A stretch of 64,000 bases of DNA from Variovorax saccharolyticus (GTDB lineage Bacteria; Pseudomonadota; Gammaproteobacteria; Burkholderiales; Burkholderiaceae_C). The DNA lies in the NCBI RefSeq assembly GCF_030316765.1, contig NZ_JASZYT010000004.1, positions 1 to 64,000 on the forward strand, written 5' to 3'. The translations under genes and the position numbers were made by a program. The notes under the pieces were generated by a model. It did not search any database. It saw only the letters and a program-made list of their open reading frames with translations, and was not told where the DNA came from. How positions within the stretch are numbered: the first letter of the stretch is position 1; every line of letters starts with the position of its first letter. This document shows positions 8,490-16,163 of the stretch, piece by piece.

Positions 8490-9185
8490 TCAGGACTTGG
8501 CCGCGTGCGACCGTGGATAGATTTCACCGGCGCGCAGCAGCTCCAGCACGGTGTCGCGCTTGCGGTTCAGGTGTTCGACCAGGACCTGGCGCATCGCGAC
8601 CGGGTCGCGCGCGCTCAGGGCTTCGATCATTCGTTCGTGCTCGGCCACCGCGCCGGCCCACTTGGCTTCGTTCTGGTTGGTGCGAAAGCGCAGCGACTGC
8701 ACGCGCGCGTTGATCGAGCGGTAGGTGCTCGTCAGCACCGGGTTCCTGGCCGCCTCGTTGATGGCCGCATGGATGCGCGCGTTGATGCGGTAGTAGCCGG
8801 AGAGGTCGCGCCGTGCGAAGCAGGCCATCATTTCGTAGTGCAGCGCGCGCAGCTCGGCCAGTTCTTCGTCGGTGATGCGCTGCGCCGCCAGTTCGCCGGA
8901 CATGGCTTCGAGCGTCGCCAGCAGCTCGAAGGTGTTGACCACATCGGCCTCGGTCAGCTTGACCGCCACCGCGCCCCGGTTGGGCAACAGGTCGACCAGC
9001 CCCTCCGCCGCCAGCAGCTTGATGGCCTCCCGCAGCGGGGTGCGCGAGACGCGCAGCTGCTCGCACAGCTCGCGCTCGTTGAGCTTGGCGCCGGGTGCGA
9101 TCAGGCCTTCGATGAGCATCGTTCGCAGCCGCGATGCCACCTGGTCGTGCAGCGCCAGCCGCGAGATTTCGATCACTTCCGCCAT
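8490..9185 (-). CDS. GntR family regulator, FCD (FadR) subfamily
   Basis: The 231-residue product has an N-terminal winged helix (residues 10-75, LRTMLIEGLIAPGAKLNERELCEQLRVSRTPLREAIKLL) and an all-helical FCD effector domain (about residues 85-215), whose metal-binding His and Asp positions are plausible in HYEMM, NARIHAAI and EHERMI. FCD regulators typically sense carboxylic acids. It sits between and divergent to the dehydrogenase and aminotransferase genes, and two copies of a TTTTGAATGCAAA element lie in its promoter region, so it likely represses both transcription units in the absence of a hydroxyacid or glyoxylate-related ligand. Confidence 0.9.
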   Translation of the reverse strand: MAEVIEISRLALHDQVASRLRTMLIEGLIAPGAKLNERELCEQLRVSRTPLREAIKLLAAEGLVDLLPNRGAVAVKLTEADVVNTFELLATLEAMSGELAAQRITDEELAELRALHYEMMACFARRDLSGYYRINARIHAAINEAARNPVLTSTYRSINARVQSLRFRTNQNEAKWAGAVAEHERMIEALSARDPVAMRQVLVEHLNRKRDTVLELLRAGEIYPRSHAAKS

Positions 9186-9204
9186 GCGTTCATTCCTCTT
9201 GATT

Positions 9205-9224
9205 TGTATTTTGAATGCAAATTA
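9205..9224. promoter_or_regulatory. GntR operator copy 1
   Basis: TGTATTTTGAATGCAAATTA contains TTTG and CAAA half-sites around AATG, the layout expected for FCD-type GntR regulators. It is 20 bases from the regulator start codon, suggesting autoregulation. A second copy shares 13 consecutive bases. Confidence 0.6.
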
Positions 9225-9270
9225 ATCGGGTGGCAACCTCGTGTTCTAGGGGATAACCAGCATACATTTT

Positions 9271-9290
9271 TGTGTTTTGAATGCAAAACT
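9271..9290. promoter_or_regulatory. GntR operator copy 2
   Basis: TGTGTTTTGAATGCAAAACT repeats the core of copy 1 in the same orientation and ends 20 bases before the aminotransferase ATG, so the two copies are placed nearly symmetrically with respect to the divergent start codons. Confidence 0.6.
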
Positions 9291-9310
9291 AAAAAGGAAA
9301 GGACGGCTCC

Positions 9311-10552
9311 ATGCTTCAACTCGACTCCCATCCCACCGGCAGGCACTTCCTGCAGATCCCGGGCCCGAGCCCGGTACCCGACCGCATCCTGCGCGCGATG
9401 AGCCTGCCCACCATCGACCACCGCGGCCCCGAATTCGGGGCCCTGGGCCGGCAGGTGCTGGGCGGCATCCGGAAGATCTTCAAGACGCAGCATCCGGTCA
9501 TCATCTATCCGGCCTCGGGCACCGGCGCCTGGGAGGCCGCGCTGTCGAACACGCTGAGCCCCGGCGATCACGTGCTGATGTACGAGACCGGCCACTTCGC
9601 CTCGCTGTGGCAGAAGATGGCCACCCGGCTCGGCATCTCGACCGAGTTCCTGGCCTTCGACGGCACCGACGACGAGCTGCCGCAGGCCCCGGGCTGGCGC
9701 CGCGGCGTGCAGGCCGAGCTCATCGAGGCGCGGCTGCGCAAGGACACCGGGAAGAAGATCAAGGCCGTGTGCGTGGTGCACAACGAGACCTCGACCGGCG
9801 TCACCTCCGACATCGCGTCGGTGCGCCGCGCCATCGATGCGGCGGGGCATCCCGCGCTGCTGATGGTCGACAGCATCTCCGGCCTCGCGAGCGCCGACTT
9901 CCGCCACGACGAATGGGGCGTCGACGTCACCATCAGCGGCTCGCAGAAGGGCCTGATGCTGCCGCCGGGCATCAGCTTCAACGCCATCTCGCCGCGCGCC
10001 CTCGAAGCGATGAAGAGCGCCAGGCTGCCGCGCGCGTTCTGGGCCTGGGACGAGATCGTCGAGATGAACAAGGACGGCTACTGGCCCTACACGCCCAACA
10101 CCAACCTGCTCTACGGCCTCTCGGAGGCGCTGGACATGATCCTCGACGAGGGCCTGGACAACGTCTTCGCGCGCCACCAGCGCTGGGCCGCCGGCGTGCG
10201 CGCCGCAGTGAATGCTTGGGGCCTGCCGATCCAGTGCGCCGACCCGGCCGTGTACTCGCCGGTGCTCACCGGCGTGATCACGCCCGAGGGCGTCGATGCG
10301 GATGCGGTGCGCCGGCTCATCCACCAGCGCTTCGACCTGTCGCTGGGCACGGGCCTGGGCAAGCTCAAGGGCCGCATGTTCCGCATGGGCCATCTCGGCG
10401 ACAGCAACGACCTGACGCTGGTCGCGATGGTCGCCGGCGTCGAGATGGGTCTGAAGCTCTCCGGCGTGAAGCTCGCCGGCAGCGGCGTGCAGGCATCGAT
10501 GGACTACTTCGCCGGCCATGTCGCGCCGGCCGCCCTGCAGAAGGCGGCCTGA
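9311..10552 (+). CDS. Class V aminotransferase, serine/alanine--glyoxylate type
   Basis: The 413-residue product matches the length and motifs of serine-glyoxylate aminotransferases, PLP enzymes that convert glyoxylate and an amino acid to glycine and a 2-oxoacid. The N-terminal PGPSPVPDRILRAM segment, the cofactor-phosphate region PASGTGAWEAAL (near 67-78) and the PLP-binding Lys213 in SGSQKGLMLPPG are all present. An A/G-rich ribosome site (AAGGAAAGGA) precedes the ATG. Its divergent partner encodes a hydroxyacid dehydrogenase, so glycolate or a related acid could be oxidised to the oxoacid and then transaminated. Confidence 0.9.
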   Translation: MLQLDSHPTGRHFLQIPGPSPVPDRILRAMSLPTIDHRGPEFGALGRQVLGGIRKIFKTQHPVIIYPASGTGAWEAALSNTLSPGDHVLMYETGHFASLWQKMATRLGISTEFLAFDGTDDELPQAPGWRRGVQAELIEARLRKDTGKKIKAVCVVHNETSTGVTSDIASVRRAIDAAGHPALLMVDSISGLASADFRHDEWGVDVTISGSQKGLMLPPGISFNAISPRALEAMKSARLPRAFWAWDEIVEMNKDGYWPYTPNTNLLYGLSEALDMILDEGLDNVFARHQRWAAGVRAAVNAWGLPIQCADPAVYSPVLTGVITPEGVDADAVRRLIHQRFDLSLGTGLGKLKGRMFRMGHLGDSNDLTLVAMVAGVEMGLKLSGVKLAGSGVQASMDYFAGHVAPAALQKAA

Positions 10553-10588
10553 GCGCCCAGGCGTTCATTCAAGAAAAACGGAGACAAC

Positions 10589-11566
10589 ATGCAACGACGT
10601 TCCTTCATCCAGGCCGCAGGCGCAGCGGCGGCCACCCTCGGCGTGCCCGGCGTGTTCGCGCAGGAATGGCCCTCCGGCCCGGTGCGCATCGTGGTCGGCT
10701 TCCCGCCGGGCGGCGGCACCGACGCACTGGCCCGCGTGGTCGCGCAGAAGCTGGCATTGATGTGGAACCAGACGGTCATCGTCGAGAACAAGGGCGGCGT
10801 GGCCGGCGTGCTGGCGGCCGAGTACGTGGCGACCCAGCCGAGCGACGGCAGCACGCTGCTGATGGCGCACATCAACAGCCATGCGCTGGCGCCGAGCCTG
10901 CAGCCCAAGCTGCGCTACGACGTCCAGCGCGACTTCGTGCCGATCGTGCTGGTCGGCGTCACGCCCAACCTGCTGATCGCGAGCCCGACGCAGAAGGCCG
11001 TGACGGTGAAGGACATCGTCGCCCTGTGTGCCGCGGAGCCGGGCAAGGTGAGCTTCGGCTCGGCCGGCGCCGGATCGGCCCAGCACCTGGCGCTGGAGAT
11101 GTTCAAGCTGCAGGCAAAGGTCGATGCGATGCACGTGCCCTACAAGGGCAGCGGACCGCTGCTGGCCGACCTGATGGGCAGCCAGATCCAGTACAGCTTC
11201 GAGACGATGACCGCAGCGACCCCGCACGTGAAGAGCGGCAAGGTGATCGGTGTCGCCCAGACGCGGCTCAAGCGCGCCAAGGGCCATCCGAACATCCCGA
11301 CCATGCAGGAGCAGGGCTTCGACGGCTTCGAGGCGACCACCTGGTACGGCCTCGCCGGCCCGGGCAAGCTGCCGTCCGGTATCGCCGACAAGATCAACCG
11401 CGACGTCAACACCGTGCTGGCGATGCCCGATGTGCAGGAGCGGCTCGACACCTACGGCGCCGAGGACGGCGGCGGGTCGCGCGACAAGTTCGCCAAGTTC
11501 ATCTCGAGCGAGATCGACAAGTGGGCGCGCGTCGTCAAGGACGGCAAGGTGAAGGTCGACGCCTGA
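10589..11566 (+). CDS. Bug/TctC family tripartite tricarboxylate transporter substrate-binding protein
   Basis: The 325-residue product starts with a signal peptide (about residues 1-25, cut after GVFAQ) and has the Bug-family hallmark RIVVGFPPGGGTDALARV at the start of the mature protein, plus PYKGSGPLLADLMGSQI in the C-lobe. These periplasmic proteins bind carboxylates or amides with two main-chain-contacted carboxyl pockets. A GGAG ribosome site precedes the ATG, and the gene lies 36 bases after the aminotransferase, so they are probably cotranscribed. No TctA or TctB membrane gene is nearby, which is the rule for this expanded family in Burkholderiales. Confidence 0.92.
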   Translation: MQRRSFIQAAGAAAATLGVPGVFAQEWPSGPVRIVVGFPPGGGTDALARVVAQKLALMWNQTVIVENKGGVAGVLAAEYVATQPSDGSTLLMAHINSHALAPSLQPKLRYDVQRDFVPIVLVGVTPNLLIASPTQKAVTVKDIVALCAAEPGKVSFGSAGAGSAQHLALEMFKLQAKVDAMHVPYKGSGPLLADLMGSQIQYSFETMTAATPHVKSGKVIGVAQTRLKRAKGHPNIPTMQEQGFDGFEATTWYGLAGPGKLPSGIADKINRDVNTVLAMPDVQERLDTYGAEDGGGSRDKFAKFISSEIDKWARVVKDGKVKVDA

Positions 11567-11590
11567 TCGGCTGGCCGGCGCATCCGGGCA

Positions 11591-12070
11591 TCAGCCCTCC
11601 AGCCAGGCGCTGAGCTTGTCCACGATCTCGCGGCTGCCGCGCTCGCGGCTGCCGTTGTCGTCGTAGCCGTCGAGGAAGGCGCCTTGCTCCGTCATGACCA
11701 GCCTGGCGCCGGTGCCCGACGGCTTGAACTCGAAGGTGGCGAGCGAGACCGAGATCTTGCGCCCGTCCAGGCGCATCTCGTATGTGTAGACGATCCGCTC
11801 GCCCGGGATGATGTCGAAGTAGGTGGCGTCGAACTCGGTGACGAGGCCGTTTTTCCAGCGGCCCTTCAGCCGCTCGCGGCCACCGACCCGGAAATCCAGG
11901 GTTCGCTCGACGACCTCCCATCGGTCGTTGGGCGCGGTGAACCAGCCGTTCTTGCCCTCGATGGTCGCGAACGCGTCGAACACCCGCTGCGGTGTCACCG
12001 ACGCATAGCTGCGCTCGATGGTGAAGATGCCGTGGGCGACGCTGCGCCGGGTTGCGGTCGGGGTGGTCAT
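11591..12070 (-). CDS. SRPBCC/AHSA1-like ligand-binding domain protein
   Basis: The 159-residue product has one START-like fold of the activator-of-Hsp90-homologue group: IERSYASVTPQRVFDAFATIEGKNGWF opens the domain and a C-terminal amphipathic helix (SRERGSREIVDKLSAWL) closes it. Bacterial members bind small hydrophobic molecules and usually pair with an ArsR regulator. Here the ATG overlaps the stop of the upstream ArsR gene by four bases (ATGA), so they are translationally coupled. The ligand is unknown. Confidence 0.85.
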   Translation of the reverse strand: MTTPTATRRSVAHGIFTIERSYASVTPQRVFDAFATIEGKNGWFTAPNDRWEVVERTLDFRVGGRERLKGRWKNGLVTEFDATYFDIIPGERIVYTYEMRLDGRKISVSLATFEFKPSGTGARLVMTEQGAFLDGYDDNGSRERGSREIVDKLSAWLEG

Positions 12071-12408
12071 TCGGGTTCTCCGTCGGGAAAGCGTTGGAGG
12101 TGGTCGCCGAGACGGTCCAGGCGCCGGTCCCATTCGGCCCGGCGCTGGTTGAACCACTGCTCGGCGAGGCTGAGTGCGGCGGGATCGATCCGGCAGGTGC
12201 GCACCCGGCCGAGCTTCTCGGACTGCACCAGGCCGCTGTCCTCCAGCACCGCGAGGTGCTGGACGATGGCCGGCAGCGACATGCCATAGGGCCGGGCCAG
12301 TTCGCTGACGGTCGCAGGGCCGCGCGACAAGCGCTCGACCATGTCGCGGCGTGTCGGATCCGCCAGTGCCTGGAAGGTCAGGTCCAGATCGGCAGCCAGG
12401 GTCGGCAT
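12067..12408 (-). CDS. ArsR family transcriptional regulator
   Basis: This 113-residue winged-helix protein contains the ArsR pattern FQALADPTRRDMVERLSRGPATVSEL followed by the recognition helix LPAIVQHLAVLEDSGLV. It lacks a Cys-rich metal site (only one Cys is seen), so it probably does not sense metals in the classical way. It overlaps the gene before it (GST) by a base and the gene after it by four bases. A palindrome upstream of the operon (13072-13095) is the likely binding site. Confidence 0.9.
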   Translation of the reverse strand: MPTLAADLDLTFQALADPTRRDMVERLSRGPATVSELARPYGMSLPAIVQHLAVLEDSGLVQSEKLGRVRTCRIDPAALSLAEQWFNQRRAEWDRRLDRLGDHLQRFPDGEPE

Positions 12409-13058
12409 CAGCCGTCCTTCAGGGGAAAGTACTGGAAGAAGGGTTCGGCCTCGGCCAGCACCCTGGCCACGCTGGGCCGCGCCCTCAGGCGGCCGAGGTA
12501 GGCGGCGAGCTCGGGCGAATCGGCCAGGGAAACCGAGTGGTCGGCGTAGAACAGCGCCGGCAGCGCCGCGCAGTCGGCCATGGTGAAGGTCTCGCCCAGC
12601 GCCCAGGGGCCGGCGATCATCGGGGCGATCAGCTTGTAGCCGGCGCGGATCTGGCCGCGCGCCTGCTCCACTCCGAAGGCATCGTGTTGCCCGGGCGGGC
12701 GCAGGCGCTCGGCAACCACCTGCTGGAAAGGAAGGTGGATGTAGGCGTCGATGAGCCTGTCGATCAGGCGGGTCTGCAGCGACAGGTCCGGGTCGCTCGC
12801 CAGCAGGTTGGAGGCCGAGTGCTCGCTTCGGGCCAGGTACTCGATGATGATGCTCGACTCGGGGACCGTGCGGCCCAGCAGGTTGTCGCGCAGGACCGGG
12901 AACCTGGCCAGCGGCCAGACCGCCTCGAAGGCGGCGTGATCGGCTGCATCACCGAGGTTGATCTGCCGCGGCTCGAAGGCGATATCCGCCTCGTAGAGGG
13001 CGATCAGCGCCTTCCAGCAGAAGGAGGACAGCGGGTGGTAGTAGAGGCTCCAGCGCAT
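12408..13058 (-). CDS. Glutathione S-transferase family protein
   Basis: The 216-residue product has an N-terminal thioredoxin-like GST domain (residues 1-80, LYYHPLSSFCWKALIALYEAD, cis-Pro in RFPVLRD, and the glutathione-contacting PESSIIIEYL) and an all-helical C-terminal domain. The Ser-Ser-Phe-Cys site suggests a Ser- or Cys-type catalytic residue. It is the first gene of a three-gene operon with ArsR and an AHSA1-like protein, which suggests a role in handling a xenobiotic or reactive metabolite. The precise substrate is not readable. Confidence 0.88.
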   Translation of the reverse strand: MRWSLYYHPLSSFCWKALIALYEADIAFEPRQINLGDAADHAAFEAVWPLARFPVLRDNLLGRTVPESSIIIEYLARSEHSASNLLASDPDLSLQTRLIDRLIDAYIHLPFQQVVAERLRPPGQHDAFGVEQARGQIRAGYKLIAPMIAGPWALGETFTMADCAALPALFYADHSVSLADSPELAAYLGRLRARPSVARVLAEAEPFFQYFPLKDG

Positions 13059-13071
13059 GTGGCGAATCTCA

Positions 13072-13095
13072 ATACTTAAGTGATTGCCTAAGTAT
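13072..13095. promoter_or_regulatory. Inverted-repeat operator for the GST-ArsR-AHSA1 operon
   Basis: Perfect arms ATACTTA (13072-13078) and TAAGTAT (13089-13095) flank ten bases, starting 14 bases upstream of the GST start codon. The A/T-rich palindrome stands out from its GC-rich surroundings and has the size and position of an ArsR-family operator. Confidence 0.6.
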
Positions 13096-13145
13096 GTGCG
13101 TGCACCAGCCGGGCGTCAAGCGGACGTCGGCGCCGAAGGCGCAGG

Positions 13146-14354
13146 CTAGGCCGCTGGTGCCGCGCGCTGCAGCCGGCGCAGCGCGTCGCGATAGATCCGG
13201 TAGACCGGGCCGATGCTGTCGAGTGCGATGCGCTCGTCGGCGGCGTGGATGTTCTCGCCGCGCAGCCCGAAGCCGCACAGCGCCGGCACCCCCAGGCCGT
13301 GCAGGTAGTTGCCGATGTTCGAGGGCCCGGCCACGCCGGTCGGCAGCGCGTGGCCCAGTTCGGCGCGGCTGGCCTCGCGCAGCGCCGCGACCATCGGGTT
13401 CGAATCGGGGACCCGGTAGGCCGGCCAGCCGGCGGTCCATTCGATCGTGGTCGCGGCCCCGCCTGCCCAGGCCGCGTCCAGACCATCGACCGTGTGCCGC
13501 ATCCAGTCGCGCGCCTGCGCATCGGCGAAGTCCGGCGTGAGCCGCAGGTCGACGCGCAGCTCGCAGAGGTCGGGCACCTGGCTGTAGCCGCCGTCCCCGG
13601 CCTCGATGCCGGTCAGCGTCAAGCGGGGCGCCAGGCCGAAGGCCGGGTCGGTCCCGGGCAGCGGGGCCGCCTCCAGGGCCTGGACCAGCGCGGCGGCTCG
13701 CGTGATCGCGTTCAGGCCGCGCTGGCGCGTGGCGCCGGAGTGGGCGGCGATGCCGTGCACTCCGAGCCGTGCGCGCAGGAAGCCGCGTCCGCCGGTGACG
13801 ATCCGCTCGATGCCCGGGTAGCCGATCAGGACCCCGTCGGGCCGCGGCGGCGGCGCGCCATCGTGCGGCTGGTCGAAGAAGGCGCGGGCACCGCCGAAGC
13901 GGCCGGAGTGCTCGTCGAGATCGAACAGCACGCCGAGCCGGCCGGCGAAGCGATCCCGCTCGCGGCCGAAGTCCTGCAGCAGGTGGGCGAAAAGGGCAGC
14001 GCCACCCTTGGAGTCGGCGCTGCCGCGCCCGTGCAGCCAGCCGTCGGCGATGCGCGGATCGGTGGCCGACGCGCCGGTCCAGGTCGCTGCATCGCCGAAG
14101 CCCGCGGTGTCGAGCGTGGCGTCGAGCACGGTCCAGGGCCCGTCGGGCCGGCTGCCGGCGACTTCGGCGTAGAGGCCGAGGATTTCGCCATCGGCGCCGC
14201 GCAGGCGGCGGAAGGCCAGGCCGCGGGCGTCCAGCCAGTCCTGCATGCGCCGCACGACCGGCGCTGGCGCATCGATGCCGGCGCGGCTCGGCGTGCGCAC
14301 CAGCGTCTGGAGCAGGGCGACGATCGAGTCGATGGGAACCGCGGGATCGGGCAT
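13146..14354 (-). CDS. M20 family amidohydrolase/peptidase-like protein with an altered metal site
   Basis: The 402-residue product has the two-domain layout of M20 zinc hydrolases: metal-site segments GRGSADSKGG and LDEHSG, a dimerisation domain opened by HGIAAHSGATRQRG, and a late His in GENIHAADER. The canonical first ligand motif GHxD reads ATLD, with Thr80 in place of His, so one zinc ligand appears lost. It may use one metal, accept a different ligand, or be catalytically weakened. It lies seven bases downstream of a LysR gene on the same strand and may be cotranscribed with it. Confidence 0.78.
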   Translation of the reverse strand: MPDPAVPIDSIVALLQTLVRTPSRAGIDAPAPVVRRMQDWLDARGLAFRRLRGADGEILGLYAEVAGSRPDGPWTVLDATLDTAGFGDAATWTGASATDPRIADGWLHGRGSADSKGGAALFAHLLQDFGRERDRFAGRLGVLFDLDEHSGRFGGARAFFDQPHDGAPPPRPDGVLIGYPGIERIVTGGRGFLRARLGVHGIAAHSGATRQRGLNAITRAAALVQALEAAPLPGTDPAFGLAPRLTLTGIEAGDGGYSQVPDLCELRVDLRLTPDFADAQARDWMRHTVDGLDAAWAGGAATTIEWTAGWPAYRVPDSNPMVAALREASRAELGHALPTGVAGPSNIGNYLHGLGVPALCGFGLRGENIHAADERIALDSIGPVYRIYRDALRRLQRAAPAA

Positions 14355-14361
14355 GGCGTCG

Positions 14362-15255
14362 CTAGGATGCTGCTGGAGCCAGCAGGTGGTTCAGCATGCG
14401 GCGCGCGTGCAGCGGCAGCGCATCGGCATCCCGCACGCAGGCCAGCAGTTGCCGGGCCGCCCACGCCTCGGCGATCGGCACCGCACGGATGCGCGGCAGC
14501 GAAGGCGAGCGGTCCGCCGCCGCCTTGGGCACGATGCCGACGCCGATGCCCTGTTCGACCATGCGGCACACCGCCTCGAAGCTGCGCACGCGGACCCGGT
14601 AGGACAGCCGGCGGCCGAGGCGGCGCGCGTGCAGCGCCACGTGCTCCTGCAGCGGGCTGCCCTCGGGCAGGCCGACGAAACTGCAGTCGATCACCTCGGC
14701 CAGGCCGACGCGCCGGCGGCGCGCCAGGGCGTGGCCGCGCGGCAGCACCAGCACCAGGTCGTCAGGCCGGAAGACGAAGTGCTGCAGGCCCTCGACATCC
14801 ACCACGTCGGAGACGATGCCGATATCGCCGAGCCCGGCGCGCAGCGCATCGACGATGTCGCTGCTGGCCTGCTCCTCGAGGTCGACCGAGACCCGCGGAT
14901 GCTGCACCAGGAAGGCCCCCAGCGCCTCGGGCAGGTGTTCGGTCATGGCCGAGGTGTTGCACAGCATTCGCACGTGCCCCTGCAGGCCGGCGCCGTACTC
15001 GCCGAGCTCGCCGCGCAGGCGCTCCATCTGCTGCAGCACCAGCCGCGCGTGATGGGCCAGCGTGCGCCCCGCCTCGGTCGGCCGCACGCCGAGCCGGGAT
15101 CGCAGCAGCAGCGGCGTGCCGAGGCCGGCCTCCATGCCGAGCACGCGCTGGCTGGCCGAAGCCAGCGTCATGTGGGTCTGCGCGGCGCCGCCGGTGATGC
15201 TGCCGGCCTCGACGATGTTCTCGAACAGCCGCAGGTCGGTGAGGTCGAATCGCAT
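14362..15255 (-). CDS. LysR family transcriptional regulator
   Basis: The 297-residue product has the LysR helix-turn-helix at residues 1-60 (LRLFENIVEAGSITGGAAQTHMTLASASQRVLGME) and a periplasmic-binding-like effector domain after about residue 90. It is divergent from a TauE/SafE-type permease, with a perfect 17-base palindrome between them, and is probably that permease's regulator as well as its own. Confidence 0.9.
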   Translation of the reverse strand: MRFDLTDLRLFENIVEAGSITGGAAQTHMTLASASQRVLGMEAGLGTPLLLRSRLGVRPTEAGRTLAHHARLVLQQMERLRGELGEYGAGLQGHVRMLCNTSAMTEHLPEALGAFLVQHPRVSVDLEEQASSDIVDALRAGLGDIGIVSDVVDVEGLQHFVFRPDDLVLVLPRGHALARRRRVGLAEVIDCSFVGLPEGSPLQEHVALHARRLGRRLSYRVRVRSFEAVCRMVEQGIGVGIVPKAAADRSPSLPRIRAVPIAEAWAARQLLACVRDADALPLHARRMLNHLLAPAAS

Positions 15256-15277
15256 GGGAGCAAGTTAACACGACAGG

Positions 15278-15294
15278 CTCAGGCTGCGCCTGAG
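15278..15294. promoter_or_regulatory. 17-base palindrome between LysR and TauE/SafE genes
   Basis: CTCAGGC and GCCTGAG arms match perfectly around TGC. The site lies 23 bases upstream of the LysR start and 57 before the permease start. It lacks the usual T-N11-A form but is positioned like an operator; a hairpin in the leader RNA is the alternative. Confidence 0.45.
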
Positions 15295-15350
15295 GCCGGG
15301 TCCGCGAGATCCGCATTTTCAGGCGCGGCCGCGGCCGCGACACTGGGCCG

Positions 15351-16103
15351 ATGCTGGAATCCGATCTTTTGCTGTGGGCCGGGGTGTCGGCCGTGTTCGT
15401 GCTGGCGGGCGTGGTCAAGGGCGTCATCGGCCTCGGCCTGCCGACCCTGTCGATGGCGCTGCTGGCCGTGTGGATGCCGCCGGCGACCGCGGCCGCGCTG
15501 CTGATCGTGCCCTCGCTCGTGACCAACCTGTGGCAACTGCGGCCCTGGGCTGGCGTGCGGGTCCTGCTGCGCCGCCTGGCCGGCATGCAGCTCGGCATCG
15601 GGGCCGGCACCCTGCTCGGCGCCTGGTGCTTTGGTGCCGCTTCCGCTCCGGGGGCGATGCTGGCGCTCGGGCTGGCCCTGTCCGGCTATGCCGCCTGGGG
15701 GCTGCTGGGGCGTCCGCTGGCGCTGCCGGCGCGCCACGAGGCCTGGCTCGGGCCCGTCGCGGGCGCGCTCACCGGCGCGATCACGGCGCTGACCGGCGTG
15801 TTCGTGCTGCCGGCGGTGGTCTACCTGCAGGCGCTGGGCCTTTCTCGCGACCAGTTGATCCAGGCGATGGGGCTGTCGTTCACGAGCTCCACCATCGCGC
15901 TCGGCATCGCGCTGGCGGGGCAGGGCGGCTATTCGGCGCCGTGGGCCGGCGCCTCGCTGGCCATGCTGGTGCCCGCGCTGGCCGGCATGTCGCTCGGCCA
16001 GCATCTGCGGCAGCGGCTGCCGCTGGCCGTGTTCAGGCGCTGCTTCTTCCTGGGTCTGGCACTGCTGGGGCTCTACATGGCGGGCCGTGAAATGCTGCGT
16101 TGA
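15351..16103 (+). CDS. TauE/SafE family membrane permease
   Basis: The 250-residue hydrophobic protein has about eight membrane segments and the family signature GVVKGVIGLGLPTLSMALLAVW at residues 18-40, with a second related segment VAGALTGAITALTGVFVLPAVVYLQALG in the middle. Members export sulfite, sulfoacetate or other small organic anions. There is no sulfonate gene next to it here, so the substrate is open; the divergent LysR and nearby M20 hydrolase suggest an organic acid or amide product. Confidence 0.88.
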   Translation: MLESDLLLWAGVSAVFVLAGVVKGVIGLGLPTLSMALLAVWMPPATAAALLIVPSLVTNLWQLRPWAGVRVLLRRLAGMQLGIGAGTLLGAWCFGAASAPGAMLALGLALSGYAAWGLLGRPLALPARHEAWLGPVAGALTGAITALTGVFVLPAVVYLQALGLSRDQLIQAMGLSFTSSTIALGIALAGQGGYSAPWAGASLAMLVPALAGMSLGQHLRQRLPLAVFRRCFFLGLALLGLYMAGREMLR

Positions 16104-16163
16104 GAATCGGGCGCTCCGACGCACAATCGGCGCGAGGCGAATCGGCCGAGACAAGGAGCATGC

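Noticed and set aside
6032..8713. An 893-residue open frame opposite the YdiJ-like gene
   Set aside because: No recognisable domain; His/Arg/Ala-rich shadow of the real gene.
15316..15338. Overlapping GCGGCCGC units before the TauE/SafE gene
   Set aside because: Short low-complexity GC run in GC-rich DNA; no sign of function.
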